A DNA stretch of 64,000 bases, from contig NZ_PGUZ01000005.1 of assembly GCF_002860165.1 (NCBI RefSeq), positions 57,021 to 121,020 on the forward strand, read 5' to 3'. Below, one piece after another: positions 37,630-47,299 of the stretch. The notes below the pieces were generated by a model. That model did no database searches. It was not told the DNA's origin and worked only from the letters and a program-made list of their open reading frames with translations. The translations under genes were made by a program, and so were the position numbers. This stretch comes from Bacillus sp. V3-13. GTDB lineage: Bacteria; Bacillota; Bacilli; Bacillales; Cytobacillaceae. Position 1 is the first letter of the stretch; each line of letters begins with the position of its first letter.

Positions 37630-37905
37630 TAAGGGGGATTTTTACGCGAACTTCTTCGTAATCGGCATCCTCTTCGGTTCTCTCCACCGTTACGCCTGTA
37701 GCGTCAAAATGCACTCCATCTTCTTCAACTGGTAAATTACATATTTTTCAAAAGCAGCCTTGATATAATCGATGTCGTTGGTAATTTGACAGGCTAAGAA
37801 ATCAATGTCCTACGTTGGCCTTGCCTTAAACTGTGTAACGGAAAAATCTTCAATTGCAAAACGTCCACAACACGGGCATTTTAGCGCATAGATATTCGAT
37901 GCCAC
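37630..37905 (-). pseudogene. Decayed AbiEii-type nucleotidyltransferase (type IV toxin) gene
   Basis: From GTG at 37905 (AAAGGAG upstream) the frame reads YALKCPCCGRFAIEDF, then TQFKARPT, a TAG stop, DIDFLACQITNDIDYIKAAF; after a frameshift it continues VEEDGVHFDATGVTVERTEE and DADYEEVRVKIPLK. The RPTxDIDFLA nucleotidyltransferase motif, followed by DGVxFDxxxVxVERxxEDADYEGVRVK, is the signature of AbiEii/AbiGii toxins. The N- and C-terminal parts of the ~290-residue family are missing and at least one stop and one frameshift are present. No AbiEi antitoxin gene is seen. Region 37462-37629 is open-frame debris of unclear origin. Confidence 0.7.
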
Positions 37906-37910
37906 AATTA

Positions 37911-38410
37911 ATCCGCTCCTTTATTTATTGATCTGGACTGTGAACTAATTATGAAGTTAATGAGTTTTTTTTGAGAGTGCAGACCGAAGTTGAACGTAGG
38001 TGAAATTTGCGAGGGAAAGTAAGAAGGTGAAATAGGATTATATTTTGAAAAAGACAGGAAACTATCTCTAGAAGGGTAGAAAATTAAAACTTCGTTAGTG
38101 GAAGGATTTGAGGATGGAACTATTTTCAGTTTAAAATAAATCCCCTATTTGTCAATTTATTTTTCTTTATATTTCCACAAATTTTGTACATCGTCATTCA
38201 ATTATTTCTGTTTAAGAAAATGATTGTTTCCTTTCTTGGCCTTACGAGACGGTTTTTTATTTAGAACAGCTACCTACTTGCAAGGTCTCCGCACCTATGC
38301 AAACGGCGGTTGTTGCACAATGTAAACATGAGGTAGTGGCACTGTTCTTTACCACTATAATTGCGTATAATTAACAAAAGAAAAATAAAAAATGATTTGG
38401 AGGTAAGATA
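37911..38410. other. Intergenic region before the antitoxin remnant
   Basis: No gene is seen in 500 nt. Close to the antitoxin start there is an inverted repeat TAGTGG/CCACTA (around 38334-38357) and two TATAAT hexamers (near 38358 and 38367). That arrangement would suit a self-repressed toxin-antitoxin promoter. Confidence 0.35.
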
Positions 38411-38648
38411 ATGAAAAAGTTAAATGGATATGCAGCGGAAGTTATCAAAGAAATTATCCATGAAGGTGAATCGGTTTTTGAAATCGACGGTAAAAAATAT
38501 CATTTATCGGTAATTGAAGAATCAGAAACAACAGTAAAAGAAGATGTTGTAATAGATCCTGACTTAACAAGCAAAAAAAGACATAACAGAAGGTAAAGTT
38601 TGTTCAACTGATAATGTTTTGGATATGATTCAACAAGGTAAACTATAA
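38411..38648 (+). pseudogene. Antitoxin gene of a RelBE/ParDE-like pair, frameshifted
   Basis: RBS GGAGG then ATG; MKKLNGYAAEVIKEIIHEGE, then VFEIDGKKYHLSVIEE. The continuous frame ends after 61 codons. A seven-A run at 38573-38579 is one base too long: with six A the frame continues KKDITEGKVCSTDNVL and DMIQQGKL to TAA at 38648, two bases before a toxin-like ATG. The short acidic protein with a C-terminal region leading straight into a RelE/ParE start is the layout of a class II antitoxin. Either frameshifted, or a homopolymer error. Confidence 0.6.
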
Positions 38649-38649
38649 A

Positions 38650-38751
38650 ATGAAAATAAAATGGACTAAACAAGCCTTAGAAGGATTTAGTAATATTCAA
38701 AGTCAACACTTTACTTCAATAGAAACAAAAGAATACAAAAAAAGTAAGTAG
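38650..38751 (+). pseudogene. Truncated RelE/ParE-family toxin remnant
   Basis: ATG two bases after the restored antitoxin stop. It reads MKIKWTKQALEGFSNIQSQH, the N-terminal helix pattern of RelE/ParE toxins, but stops after 33 codons against about 90 in the family. The beta-sheet and catalytic region are absent, so no active toxin can be made. Confidence 0.65.
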
Positions 38752-38782
38752 ACAAGATATGTCCTGACGAAATATCTTGTCT
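38750..38782 (+). repeat. Perfect hairpin after the toxin remnant
   Basis: Eleven-bp inverted repeat AGACAAGATAT / ATATCTTGTCT with a short loop, overlapping the stop codon of the toxin remnant. It has no strong T-tract; it may be a terminator or mark the deletion end point. Beyond it, up to jetD (38783-38955), no feature is seen. Confidence 0.55.
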
Positions 38783-38955
38783 AATATAGCGTATTTTCCC
38801 ATTTTTTCTCCGATGATCCTATAGAAAAAATTCCGACTCGTCTAAAACCGGAAACCTCTTACTTTGTTAGGTGCACCTAAGTTTCTCCTAATTACAGCAA
38901 AGAACAAATCCTTCTCTTCTACTCTTAAACATTCACGCATGTCGCGTAAGCAGGG

Positions 38956-40236
38956 TCAGGCCCCGTTTTGAATGTCGGCTATCAGCTGTTCAATAAGTCC
39001 TTCCTGGTAGGCGGCACAGCCGTTTTCGATCATTAAGTCTGCGGTTTTTTTTAATTCAGGATCTTCGATGCTCTTCAACTGGTTTGTCCTGTCTTCAACC
39101 CTTTCTTCTGATATCGCCATTTCATAGGAGTCAGGATCCATTCTCCAGATCTTGACATTTTCAGGATAACGATTTTTCAGCCGCTGTGCCATCAGCAGTC
39201 CTTCCGGGTCAATGTCGCCGGCGTAATGGATAGTGCAGCCTGACTCGACAAGGCGGTCAAAGAAAATCCAGCTTGCGGCTTTGAATTGGCCATGGGTGCA
39301 GGCGATCGGCTGGTCAGCCACTTCATCCATGATGGCGGAACAGACCCCGGAGTTCTCAAGCACCCACACTGTTTTCCCGATGGATGGCATGATTCTTTCA
39401 AGGCCAACCAGTTCCCGGATCGGGACATTCATGACAGTCCCCCATTCCGCGGCCACCTTCCATACTGGATGCTCCTGCCCGTTTTGGTGCGCCGTAAAGC
39501 CTCTGCAGGTTACAAAGCTCCATAAATCATCACGGAGAAGCCCGTAATTCAACAGCAATTCATTGATTTGCTCTGTTTGCGTCCATTGAAAAGCTTTCTG
39601 CCCGGCTTCCTCCATCTGGTTTGATGCAAGAAGATGGAGCAGCAATTTCCCCACTGGCTTATTGCGATCAAATGCATGCGGATTTCCGGTCACTCGCTGG
39701 GAAAATAACGGGAGACGCTCAAACTGCCCTTCATCCGGCAGCAGGCTGTAAGCTCTGGCAACTGTGTGGAATAATTGGGACAACTCCTCTTTGTCCTGTC
39801 TGTACAAAGCCTGGATAAACCTGGTATCAGGCTGTTTTTGAAGGATTTTTTGAAACCACCATTCCAAATGAGGATGCTCGTTGATCATGCGGTCATAGTA
39901 ATCCCTTTCCTGATCAGCCAGCCTTGACTTTTCCTCGGCTTTTGAGATCAGTGGCTTATGAAAATAAAGTTCAAGCAGTTCCTTTAAGCTCAGTCCTTCA
40001 AGGTTTGTTTTCTCCAGATGCTCCTCAAACGCTTTAAGGGAAACTGTCCCCTTTGCCCTCAGGTGATCTGGTGATTGAGCAAGAAAGCCGGCAATCGATT
40101 CCACTTCCAGCTCTGAAAAATCAGCAATCTTTACCGATCCGCCTATCCGGCCGACAGACCGATATTTTTCCCTGAACAGCACAAAGAGCTTATGAAAGCC
40201 AGGCTCTTTACGCAACAGTTCAAGTCTTTTATCCAT
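38956..40236 (-). CDS. jetD: Wadjet nuclease subunit JetD (Toprim, DUF2399/TIGR02679-like)
   Basis: 426 residues from the ATG at 40234-40236, 8 nt after GGGAGGAG. The open frame extends 79 codons further, into the end of jetC, but the internal start fits the RBS and the family length. The N-terminal half is helical (RLELLRKEPGFHKLFVLF, then GRIGGSVKIADFSELE). The C-terminal Toprim domain shows WVLENSGVCSAI with the metal-binding Glu and HYAGDIDPEGL with the Asp-x-Asp. In Wadjet, JetD is the topoisomerase-VI-like nuclease that cleaves plasmid DNA extruded by JetABC. Last gene of the operon. Confidence 0.85.
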   Translation of the reverse strand: MDKRLELLRKEPGFHKLFVLFREKYRSVGRIGGSVKIADFSELEVESIAGFLAQSPDHLRAKGTVSLKAFEEHLEKTNLEGLSLKELLELYFHKPLISKAEEKSRLADQERDYYDRMINEHPHLEWWFQKILQKQPDTRFIQALYRQDKEELSQLFHTVARAYSLLPDEGQFERLPLFSQRVTGNPHAFDRNKPVGKLLLHLLASNQMEEAGQKAFQWTQTEQINELLLNYGLLRDDLWSFVTCRGFTAHQNGQEHPVWKVAAEWGTVMNVPIRELVGLERIMPSIGKTVWVLENSGVCSAIMDEVADQPIACTHGQFKAASWIFFDRLVESGCTIHYAGDIDPEGLLMAQRLKNRYPENVKIWRMDPDSYEMAISEERVEDRTNQLKSIEDPELKKTADLMIENGCAAYQEGLIEQLIADIQNGA

Positions 40237-40418
40237 CAATGGTCTCCTCCCGCAAAAGGCAGCCCATTTTTCAAGTGATTTGAGCTGCCCTGCAATGCGA
40301 TTAATTAATTGGAAGCCCGGTGTCAATCCTGCGGCATAGGAAAAATGCCCCCTCAATTGAACCGCCAGCTTTTTATAACGGATTAGCAGTTGAACAACGG
40401 CAATCCTAACTTTTTTTG

Positions 40419-43400
40419 TCACTCCTGTAACACTGGTTCCCCGACTTCCAAATGTTTCGTCTGCCCATCCCACCTGTAGCGGATGACCGTTACAAAGTCA
40501 GCATTTTTCGGCCGGACAAGCTCACAGATGGACAGCCCTGAAACGGTATCATAATCTCCCCATAGTGCCTGGGAATTCATGATGTAATTGAACCCGAGTT
40601 CTTCGACGACCTGGAACATGTCCCGGATATTGTTTTCATCGACACCGGCAAAAGCCTCATCGAGTGAAATGATGTATGGTGCTGTTGGTGCCGCTTCCTG
40701 ATAACGCGAGTAGGCCGCTGTAAATAATGGGATATACATCGCCATCGCTTTTTCGCCGCCGCTGAATTTATAGAACGCATTGTTGGTGAGTTCCCGCTTT
40801 GGTTCACCTTCACGCCGGTAGGATAAAATGAACGAGAACCACTTCCGGTAGTCGAGCACTTCCTTCAACACCTGGTGCAGCGTGTTTCCTTCGTTGCGGA
40901 GCTCAATCAGTTCCTTGGCCTTGCTGATCTTCGATTGGAAATGCCGGGTGATTTTGTTCAAATCTTCCTCTTTTAAAAACTTGCTGTTCATTTGCAGCAG
41001 TTCGACAAGTTCCTTTGTATCGAGCTCCTCCTCGGTTTCAGCTGTCTTCGGCTTCCAGGCAATTGAGAATGTGAGCCCCGACGAACTATTCCGGCTCTCC
41101 ATCAGCCTGTCCATCTGCTTGATCCATTTTTCAGCCCGTTGGATCCGGCTGCGCAGGATGGCTCCAACCGATTTCAAAATAATATCCTCATAAAGCTGGC
41201 GGTCCTGTTCATCGAGCCATTGCTGCTGGGTTTCAAGCTCCTGTTCGAGGGAATCAAAAACGTAGTATGGGCTCACCTTCTGGCCCTGGTATTCCATCAG
41301 GACGATTTTCCGCCGGTTCACCTGCAGCCACTGTTGGACCTGCAGCTGCTCGTTTGCGTTCAGGTCATCGTAATTGAGTGATTCCGGCAGCTCAAATGGC
41401 TGGTCATATTCTGTCAGCCTGTATTCCATCAGGTTCGGCTGCTCATTGTAATAGGCCTTTGTCAGCTGTTCATTCATTTTGGCGCGGTCATATTTTTTCA
41501 GGTCTGACTGAAATTGCGAGAAGATTGCATCTGGCGATGGATCATCGACAGCCAGGAATTTTCTTGAGAGTTCGGAATCCAGGGCATGCTTCCAGCTTTC
41601 GTATAAACCAGCCCAAAATGATGTTTCACGCTTCAAAACCTCCAGCTCAGCTTTGTGCTGCTTGATGTTTTCCTGTCTGGCTGGCAGCCTGCCTTTCACC
41701 AAATCAAGGCTTAAGTCAATTTCCGTTAAATCTCGCTGTACCTGCTGGATCCGCTGCTGAATTTCGTCAATTCCCTGCAGCTTCAGCTGATTCTGGACAG
41801 CCTCCATATCAGCCTTGGCTTTTTTGATATTCCCCTCCAGCTCATTTCGCTCGCCGGCTGCCTCCAGGATTTCCCCTTCTAATTCCGCAATCCGCTGTTC
41901 CACCAGCTGCTGGTCTTTACGATAGTTCGCCATGCGGATGTTCATGATTTTCAGCTCATTTAAATATGACAAATAACTCTTCATAAAATGCAGGGCGTCA
42001 GTGTATGACTCAAGATCCAGTTTCAATTCAACTTGTTTTGATTTATCCTGGATCTTCTGTTTGAGTTCCTGGTATTGGCGCGCAGCCTCCTTGTATTGCG
42101 CATCAACCCGGGCAAACGAATTTTGCCTCGCTTCGATGTCATTCCGGTATTTTTGCAACTGATGATAAATTTCCCGCAAATCCTGGTCAACAGGGAAGGT
42201 ATCTTTTAGCTGTTTTGCATCCTCATACAGGCTCCCGAGCTCGTCAGCCTGTTTCTGGAGCTCGTTGATTTCCTTCGTTACCGCTTCTATCTTTGCCTCA
42301 AATTCCGCGATTTTTTCCTTCTGGAATCTTTTCCTTGATGAACGCCCAATGAAACGGGGTGTGCCTTCCTTTGGCGCATGCCCAAACAGGTCGCCTATCC
42401 GGTAAAATCCGTTTTCATCGATGCTGATTGTCCCAGCTGTATCTATAGACGGTTCATCGCCAATTAAAATCGTCCGCAGGACATTATCGATCAGTTGTTT
42501 TGAAACCGGGTGGCCATTTTCGAGATCCGGCTTCAAGTAATCGGCGAGCGTGTGCCCGAACATCGAAGGGTTCGGACGGATATACCGGTCGTCCTGCACT
42601 TCTCCCGGATCTTCTATAATGATGCTGTCCAAAATGCCAGACTGCTTTATCGCTGCTTCAATCCGTTCCTTCTGGTCATCAGGAACATGGTCCTGAAAAT
42701 CAACCGCTGCATAAAAGGGGACAAACGCTTTTCCTTTCTCTGTCAATTGTGCACGGAACACAGATGTTGCTTCAGCGCGGTCCGGCTCTGGATCGTTCAT
42801 ATTTTTCCAGCGGTTGCGTTCTTCTTCATAACCACCCTTCTCCTGATCTTTTAAATCAAGTGAATGATTTATCCGGGCGATTTCCTGGACCAGTTTTTGC
42901 TGGTAGGCGTGGATGGCATCTATGACCGGCGCTTTCACATCGTCATAGCTGGCATCGTCATACAGAAAGTGGATGTTGCGGGAAAGATCCTGTTTCGCCT
43001 GGCCGGTGATTTCCAGTTCCGGGTGCTGATCGATCCACTGATAAACCAGGTCCTCCAATTGTTGTTTATCATTTTCAAACAGTTTTTCGAGATCGGCCTG
43101 CTCGTTGCGGAGGCTGTCGATCTGCTGCCTTAATTCGGAAGCTTCGCGGTACTTCGATTCCATCTCAACCTTATAACGTTCCTGGTAAAGAAAATCACTC
43201 TTGATCTCATCAAGTAAATTTGCATGGGCAGACGCTTCCTTTTCCCACACCGTAAAATCAAAAGGTTTACCGCCATGGCGATGAAGGTCTTCTACGTTCA
43301 CAGGATGCTGGGAAAAAGCGGCTTCGCGCGCATCCAGCTCCATATCATCAAGTATCTCTGCTTCCTCTTTATCAAGCTGGAAAATCGCCAGGCTGATTTC

Positions 43401-44540
43401 ATCCAGCTTGGCGCGCTGGGTGAGCTCCTGCGACTTTTTTGCGTCAAGCTGGTTGTGTTTCTTCTGAAAATCCCTTTGAAGGCCAGCGATGGCCCCTTCA
43501 AGCCTGGCCAGTTCCTTCTGCAGCCCCCATACTTCATGCTTGCTTAGCCGCTCCCGTTCACCTTCCGCAACCTCCTTACGCCGTTTTAAATCTTCCTGAT
43601 CGCTTTGCAGCTGGGCGATTTCTTTGCTGAGCTTCTGGATCAGCTCCTCGGTTTCATCTTTCTTTTTGGCTGTGGTCTGGTAGCTTGTTTCTGTTTTTAA
43701 TAAGTAGTCAGCCTTTTCAGCAAGAATATAGCGGTTATATTGGTCATAGACATCGACCAGTTTTTTGGCTGCCCGGTGCTCCCGTTCCAGCTGTTCGAGC
43801 TGCTGCCTGGCCTGGTCCATATTTTCAATCGTATCGGATAAATGCCTTAAATCATCGTCGCCCAACGGAGGAAGCGCGGATTCAAGGATTTCATAGATGA
43901 CAGTAGGGCGGAAGTCTTTGGACAGCTTTGGGCTGCGGAGCTGGATGAGCAACTTGATCAGTTCGTCATAGGCCTCAACTGTCTGGAAACCAAAAATATA
44001 TTTATTTACCAGGTTCATATATTCACGCTGGCTGCGCACAACCTGGCCGCCGTCCCCGATCCGGTTTTCCAATTCCTTCGCGGATAGCGGAATTTTTTCC
44101 GAATGATGGTTCTGATACAGCTGGAACCCCTCTCCGATCCGCCGGTTATCCGTAATGACAAAACCCCAGAACTTCATGTCCTTATGTCGTTTTGCCTGCA
44201 GGCCGATTCCAGTGGTGATATACTGGCTGCTGTTCTCTTTTTTATACTCTAAAAATAGATAGCCTGTCCGTTCCTCGCGGTTGACAACCTCTTTTTCACC
44301 AAGCAAGTAATCTTCCATTCTCCTGGCTTTTGAACCGAACGGGTCGAGCCGGTCAGGCGATTTTTTGCCATCCAAAAGGACAGGGAGGAAGCTTTGCATC
44401 GTTACTGATTTTCCCGAACCGTTGCTGCCACGGAGAAGGAGCTTTCCATCGGAGAAATCAAAGACTTCTTCATCGTAATACCAGAAATTCAACAGTCCGG
44501 CCCGGTTCATTTTCCATTTATTCATTCCATCCATCTTCAT
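40419..44540 (-). CDS. jetC: Wadjet SMC-like ATPase JetC (MukB/TIGR02680-like)
   Basis: 1373 residues. Walker A is GSNGSGKS (residues 38-45) after an N-terminal GLLNFWYYDEEVF strand. Two very long coiled-coil arms flank a central hinge (around residues 560-710), and the C-terminal head carries the signature FSGGEKAMAMY (about 1257) and Walker B YIISLDEAFAGVDENN. This architecture is that of JetC, the loop-extruding motor of Wadjet, related to MukB/MksB. It overlaps jetB by 23 nt. Several ATGs occur in the first six codons, so the exact start is not certain. Confidence 0.92.
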   Translation of the reverse strand: MKMDGMNKWKMNRAGLLNFWYYDEEVFDFSDGKLLLRGSNGSGKSVTMQSFLPVLLDGKKSPDRLDPFGSKARRMEDYLLGEKEVVNREERTGYLFLEYKKENSSQYITTGIGLQAKRHKDMKFWGFVITDNRRIGEGFQLYQNHHSEKIPLSAKELENRIGDGGQVVRSQREYMNLVNKYIFGFQTVEAYDELIKLLIQLRSPKLSKDFRPTVIYEILESALPPLGDDDLRHLSDTIENMDQARQQLEQLEREHRAAKKLVDVYDQYNRYILAEKADYLLKTETSYQTTAKKKDETEELIQKLSKEIAQLQSDQEDLKRRKEVAEGERERLSKHEVWGLQKELARLEGAIAGLQRDFQKKHNQLDAKKSQELTQRAKLDEISLAIFQLDKEEAEILDDMELDAREAAFSQHPVNVEDLHRHGGKPFDFTVWEKEASAHANLLDEIKSDFLYQERYKVEMESKYREASELRQQIDSLRNEQADLEKLFENDKQQLEDLVYQWIDQHPELEITGQAKQDLSRNIHFLYDDASYDDVKAPVIDAIHAYQQKLVQEIARINHSLDLKDQEKGGYEEERNRWKNMNDPEPDRAEATSVFRAQLTEKGKAFVPFYAAVDFQDHVPDDQKERIEAAIKQSGILDSIIIEDPGEVQDDRYIRPNPSMFGHTLADYLKPDLENGHPVSKQLIDNVLRTILIGDEPSIDTAGTISIDENGFYRIGDLFGHAPKEGTPRFIGRSSRKRFQKEKIAEFEAKIEAVTKEINELQKQADELGSLYEDAKQLKDTFPVDQDLREIYHQLQKYRNDIEARQNSFARVDAQYKEAARQYQELKQKIQDKSKQVELKLDLESYTDALHFMKSYLSYLNELKIMNIRMANYRKDQQLVEQRIAELEGEILEAAGERNELEGNIKKAKADMEAVQNQLKLQGIDEIQQRIQQVQRDLTEIDLSLDLVKGRLPARQENIKQHKAELEVLKRETSFWAGLYESWKHALDSELSRKFLAVDDPSPDAIFSQFQSDLKKYDRAKMNEQLTKAYYNEQPNLMEYRLTEYDQPFELPESLNYDDLNANEQLQVQQWLQVNRRKIVLMEYQGQKVSPYYVFDSLEQELETQQQWLDEQDRQLYEDIILKSVGAILRSRIQRAEKWIKQMDRLMESRNSSSGLTFSIAWKPKTAETEEELDTKELVELLQMNSKFLKEEDLNKITRHFQSKISKAKELIELRNEGNTLHQVLKEVLDYRKWFSFILSYRREGEPKRELTNNAFYKFSGGEKAMAMYIPLFTAAYSRYQEAAPTAPYIISLDEAFAGVDENNIRDMFQVVEELGFNYIMNSQALWGDYDTVSGLSICELVRPKNADFVTVIRYRWDGQTKHLEVGEPVLQE

Positions 44541-45690
44541 CTTCCTCTTTCATAAAATCTTTTGGATAGGTTCCTGACAATAGTCCAAGCAACGGTTTCA
44601 GAAGGATCATCCCGGTTTCCGGATTGACTTCGGCCATCAGCCATGCCTCCATCATATTCAGCAAATCGCGGCGGATCGTTGTTGTGGACGCTTCACGATA
44701 AGCTTTGGACCAGCCTGCACTGAATTTGTCATACAGTTCATCAATCAATTGGTCGAATTCGCCCTCTGTCAGCAAAATCTCTCCCCGTTCATTCGGGGTG
44801 AACTGGTCTTTCTTCATATGAATCACAGTTGATAATTGAAGGATCAGGTCGCTTGATGCCTTTTGATCCGGAAAAATGGTTTGATACGATTTTGGCTCGG
44901 ATACCGTCAGCATGGCGACGTTTTTATAGAGAGAAAATTGAAACGGAGTATGTTTTTCAATATCATCCGTGATCCTGTTCCTGAAATTCCGCAGGTAAAG
45001 AAAGTCAGGATCGTTCTGCTGCTTCCGGTAAATGGCTGGCGACATGAATAATTGCCGGTACACCCTTTTCCGCCGCTCATCGTCGCCTTGCAGCTTCCAC
45101 TCTTCGTTTAAAATATCTTCCCAATCGGTATAGTTGAACAGATCCTCGGGATAGGACCGCATAAAATAGCGGCTGTAAGTGGTCACTTCATACAGCGCTT
45201 CCTGGTCCTGGTCGTTGTCAAATTTATTGACGTCCCCATCAATCGTCCTCATCAGCTGAAAATCGGTCAGTTTTTGCACTGCCCTAATCAATGATTTCCG
45301 GTGTGTATAGATCGTCCAGTCAAGCGGAATATCCCCTGGATATTCGGCACGGATACTATCACAAAACTCGGACAGCAAAAATTGCTCGTCAATCGCTTTT
45401 CCTTCCAAAAAAGAAAGAGCACAGCAAAAAATCGCATAATCCATTGGCTCCTGGAACTGCTGGATGCCCATCCAGGATTCCGGCTGGACCGGGATTTTTT
45501 CCAGTTTTGCAAAATGCCTGTGCATGATCAGCCTGAGGCCGAATTTTTCATCAATATAACGGCGCAGTACCTTCTCCCGTTCACGGACCATCTGGTACCA
45601 ATCCGGATGGTCAGCACGCAGGATCCAGTAATGGTCGAACAGGAGCTGCATTGCCCGCTGTGCTTTGTCATCAAATAAGTTTTCTTCCAT
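44518..45690 (-). CDS. jetB: Wadjet subunit JetB (DUF2398/TIGR02678-like, MukE-type)
   Basis: 390 residues, soluble. It opens AMQLLFDHYWILRADHPDWY and contains FGLRLIMHRHFAKLEKIP, DYAIFCCALSFLEGK and TTYSRYFMRSYPEDLF, the pattern of DUF2398 proteins, the winged-helix subunit of the type of Wadjet that uses DUF2397/2398/2399 proteins. It ends in an acidic tail. In the complex it contacts the JetC head as MukE does in MukBEF. 36 nt separate it from jetA. Confidence 0.85.
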   Translation of the reverse strand: MEENLFDDKAQRAMQLLFDHYWILRADHPDWYQMVREREKVLRRYIDEKFGLRLIMHRHFAKLEKIPVQPESWMGIQQFQEPMDYAIFCCALSFLEGKAIDEQFLLSEFCDSIRAEYPGDIPLDWTIYTHRKSLIRAVQKLTDFQLMRTIDGDVNKFDNDQDQEALYEVTTYSRYFMRSYPEDLFNYTDWEDILNEEWKLQGDDERRKRVYRQLFMSPAIYRKQQNDPDFLYLRNFRNRITDDIEKHTPFQFSLYKNVAMLTVSEPKSYQTIFPDQKASSDLILQLSTVIHMKKDQFTPNERGEILLTEGEFDQLIDELYDKFSAGWSKAYREASTTTIRRDLLNMMEAWLMAEVNPETGMILLKPLLGLLSGTYPKDFMKEEDEDGWNE

Positions 45691-45726
45691 TTTTCCTGCT
45701 CACTCCCAGCAAACCTTTTTGATACC

Positions 45727-47214
45727 TCATTCCCCACTAAAAATCAATTCGGCATCGGGCATTTCCAGAGCTCCATCTTCTGCCTGTAGTATGACCCGTT
45801 TTTCGTTGTTAAGAGCCACTTCTACAGTCATTCCAAAGTCTGTTTTCACTTTTTGATCCTTGCCCGCCATCGACTTTCCAATCCATGTCAATAGCATTTT
45901 TCGTACAAATGGCTCAATAGTTGGTAGCTCCGAGATTTGAATTCTGTTATCGTGCATATATTTTTCGATAAGCTGTTTTTCTGCGGCAAGCTGCTGCAAA
46001 TACTGTTTTCTCATCGCTTCTTTTTGAGCCTGGTTGCCGATGACCGCTCCTGGCTTTGTTTTTTCACGGTAGCGGTTTGTCCTCGGTTTGACCATGATTT
46101 CGAGTGGCTTCTCATCCCAGACGTCAGAATAGATATCCTCTGTCGGCGCCCCTTCATGAAATAGATGCCGGGTTTCAAGTGCCCCGAACACGACTGCGGA
46201 AAGCCTGTGCGCCTCGTTTAAGTCTTGTAAATCAGAAAACCACTTTGCCAGGTGCAAATAGTCCTTCCGGCGGCTCCGGAAATTCTGATGGCGTTCACCA
46301 ATCCGCTGCACATAGCGGGTAATTCGCCTGATCATTTCATTTGTTTGTATCTGGAGCATCTCAAGTTCACTTTGATGGTTGGGGCTTCCAAGGAACCAGT
46401 GGCATACTGACTGCCATAATTGTTTTTGGTCCTCAAGCATAGCTTCTTTTGAAAGCCCTGCATCCTCCAGGCGTGGAATTGAAAGTTTATGGCGAATAAT
46501 TGCCTCATAGACTGGCTGCATTATTTCATGGTTGAGTTCTGTAAGGCGATGCTGGATCTGCATCGATGTTTTTTGCAAAGAAACGATAAAATCGCGCAGA
46601 TAGGCTGTGAATTGATTTTTATAGACCAGGAACGCCTCAGTCTGCATCTGCTCTTCCGTTTTTTCACTGTTGATGTACGCGATGTAGTCCGCGGTACTCC
46701 TCCGGATGTTCCGAAAATAACCAAACAGGTCCTCCCATACCTGGGCGATCTCCTCAGGATTTTCATTGTTTATATTGGTGGATATTGACTCAAGTTTTGC
46801 AATTGCCTGCAGGAGACGGTCAAATTGAGTACGCTCCAAAGACCCCTGGAAGCTGTCGCCGATTTTTTCCAGAGTCTGAAGCATTCTTTCAATTTCAACG
46901 GTATACGGTGTGCACTGATACCGGAACCGCTTTTTCTTATACTCTTCCACAGTCTTCGCGTTGCCCATATCCTGCCTGGCAATCAGGTTATTCCATTTGA
47001 CCAGCTGGGCGAGATCCATATGGAGCTGTTCTTCTGTATATGTATGAAATTCAGGTATGTCTGTCAGATAGGCATAGATTTCTTCCGGAGTGATATAATC
47101 TCTCATTCTCTCGTGTTGGATGAAAAAGAATCTGAGGATCGTCCGGTAGCTCCACGCCTTTTCCGCCGTCAAATAACTGGCTTCTACAACTTTTTTCATC
47201 GTATTATCGTTCAT
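45727..47214 (-). CDS. jetA: Wadjet kleisin-like subunit JetA (DUF2397/TIGR02677-like)
   Basis: 495 residues. The N-terminal winged-helix part reads EASYLTAEKAWSYRTILRFF, then FFIQHERMRDYITPEEIYAY; a helical middle (IAYINSEKTEEQMQTEAF) and a C-terminal domain (PFVRKMLLTWIGKSMAG) follow. This matches DUF2397 proteins, the kleisin (MukF-like) subunit bridging the JetC heads. First gene of jetABCD. Upstream there is only a -10-like element and recombination debris. All four genes are intact, so the system should be active against small circular DNA. Confidence 0.86.
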   Translation of the reverse strand: MNDNTMKKVVEASYLTAEKAWSYRTILRFFFIQHERMRDYITPEEIYAYLTDIPEFHTYTEEQLHMDLAQLVKWNNLIARQDMGNAKTVEEYKKKRFRYQCTPYTVEIERMLQTLEKIGDSFQGSLERTQFDRLLQAIAKLESISTNINNENPEEIAQVWEDLFGYFRNIRRSTADYIAYINSEKTEEQMQTEAFLVYKNQFTAYLRDFIVSLQKTSMQIQHRLTELNHEIMQPVYEAIIRHKLSIPRLEDAGLSKEAMLEDQKQLWQSVCHWFLGSPNHQSELEMLQIQTNEMIRRITRYVQRIGERHQNFRSRRKDYLHLAKWFSDLQDLNEAHRLSAVVFGALETRHLFHEGAPTEDIYSDVWDEKPLEIMVKPRTNRYREKTKPGAVIGNQAQKEAMRKQYLQQLAAEKQLIEKYMHDNRIQISELPTIEPFVRKMLLTWIGKSMAGKDQKVKTDFGMTVEVALNNEKRVILQAEDGALEMPDAELIFSGE

Positions 47215-47299
47215 TGCTTCACCACTTTTTATTCTTTATGTGTAAGCTTCTGCAGGTTAACTTAGCGAACTCACGCACCAATTGTTGTTGTATTTATTA

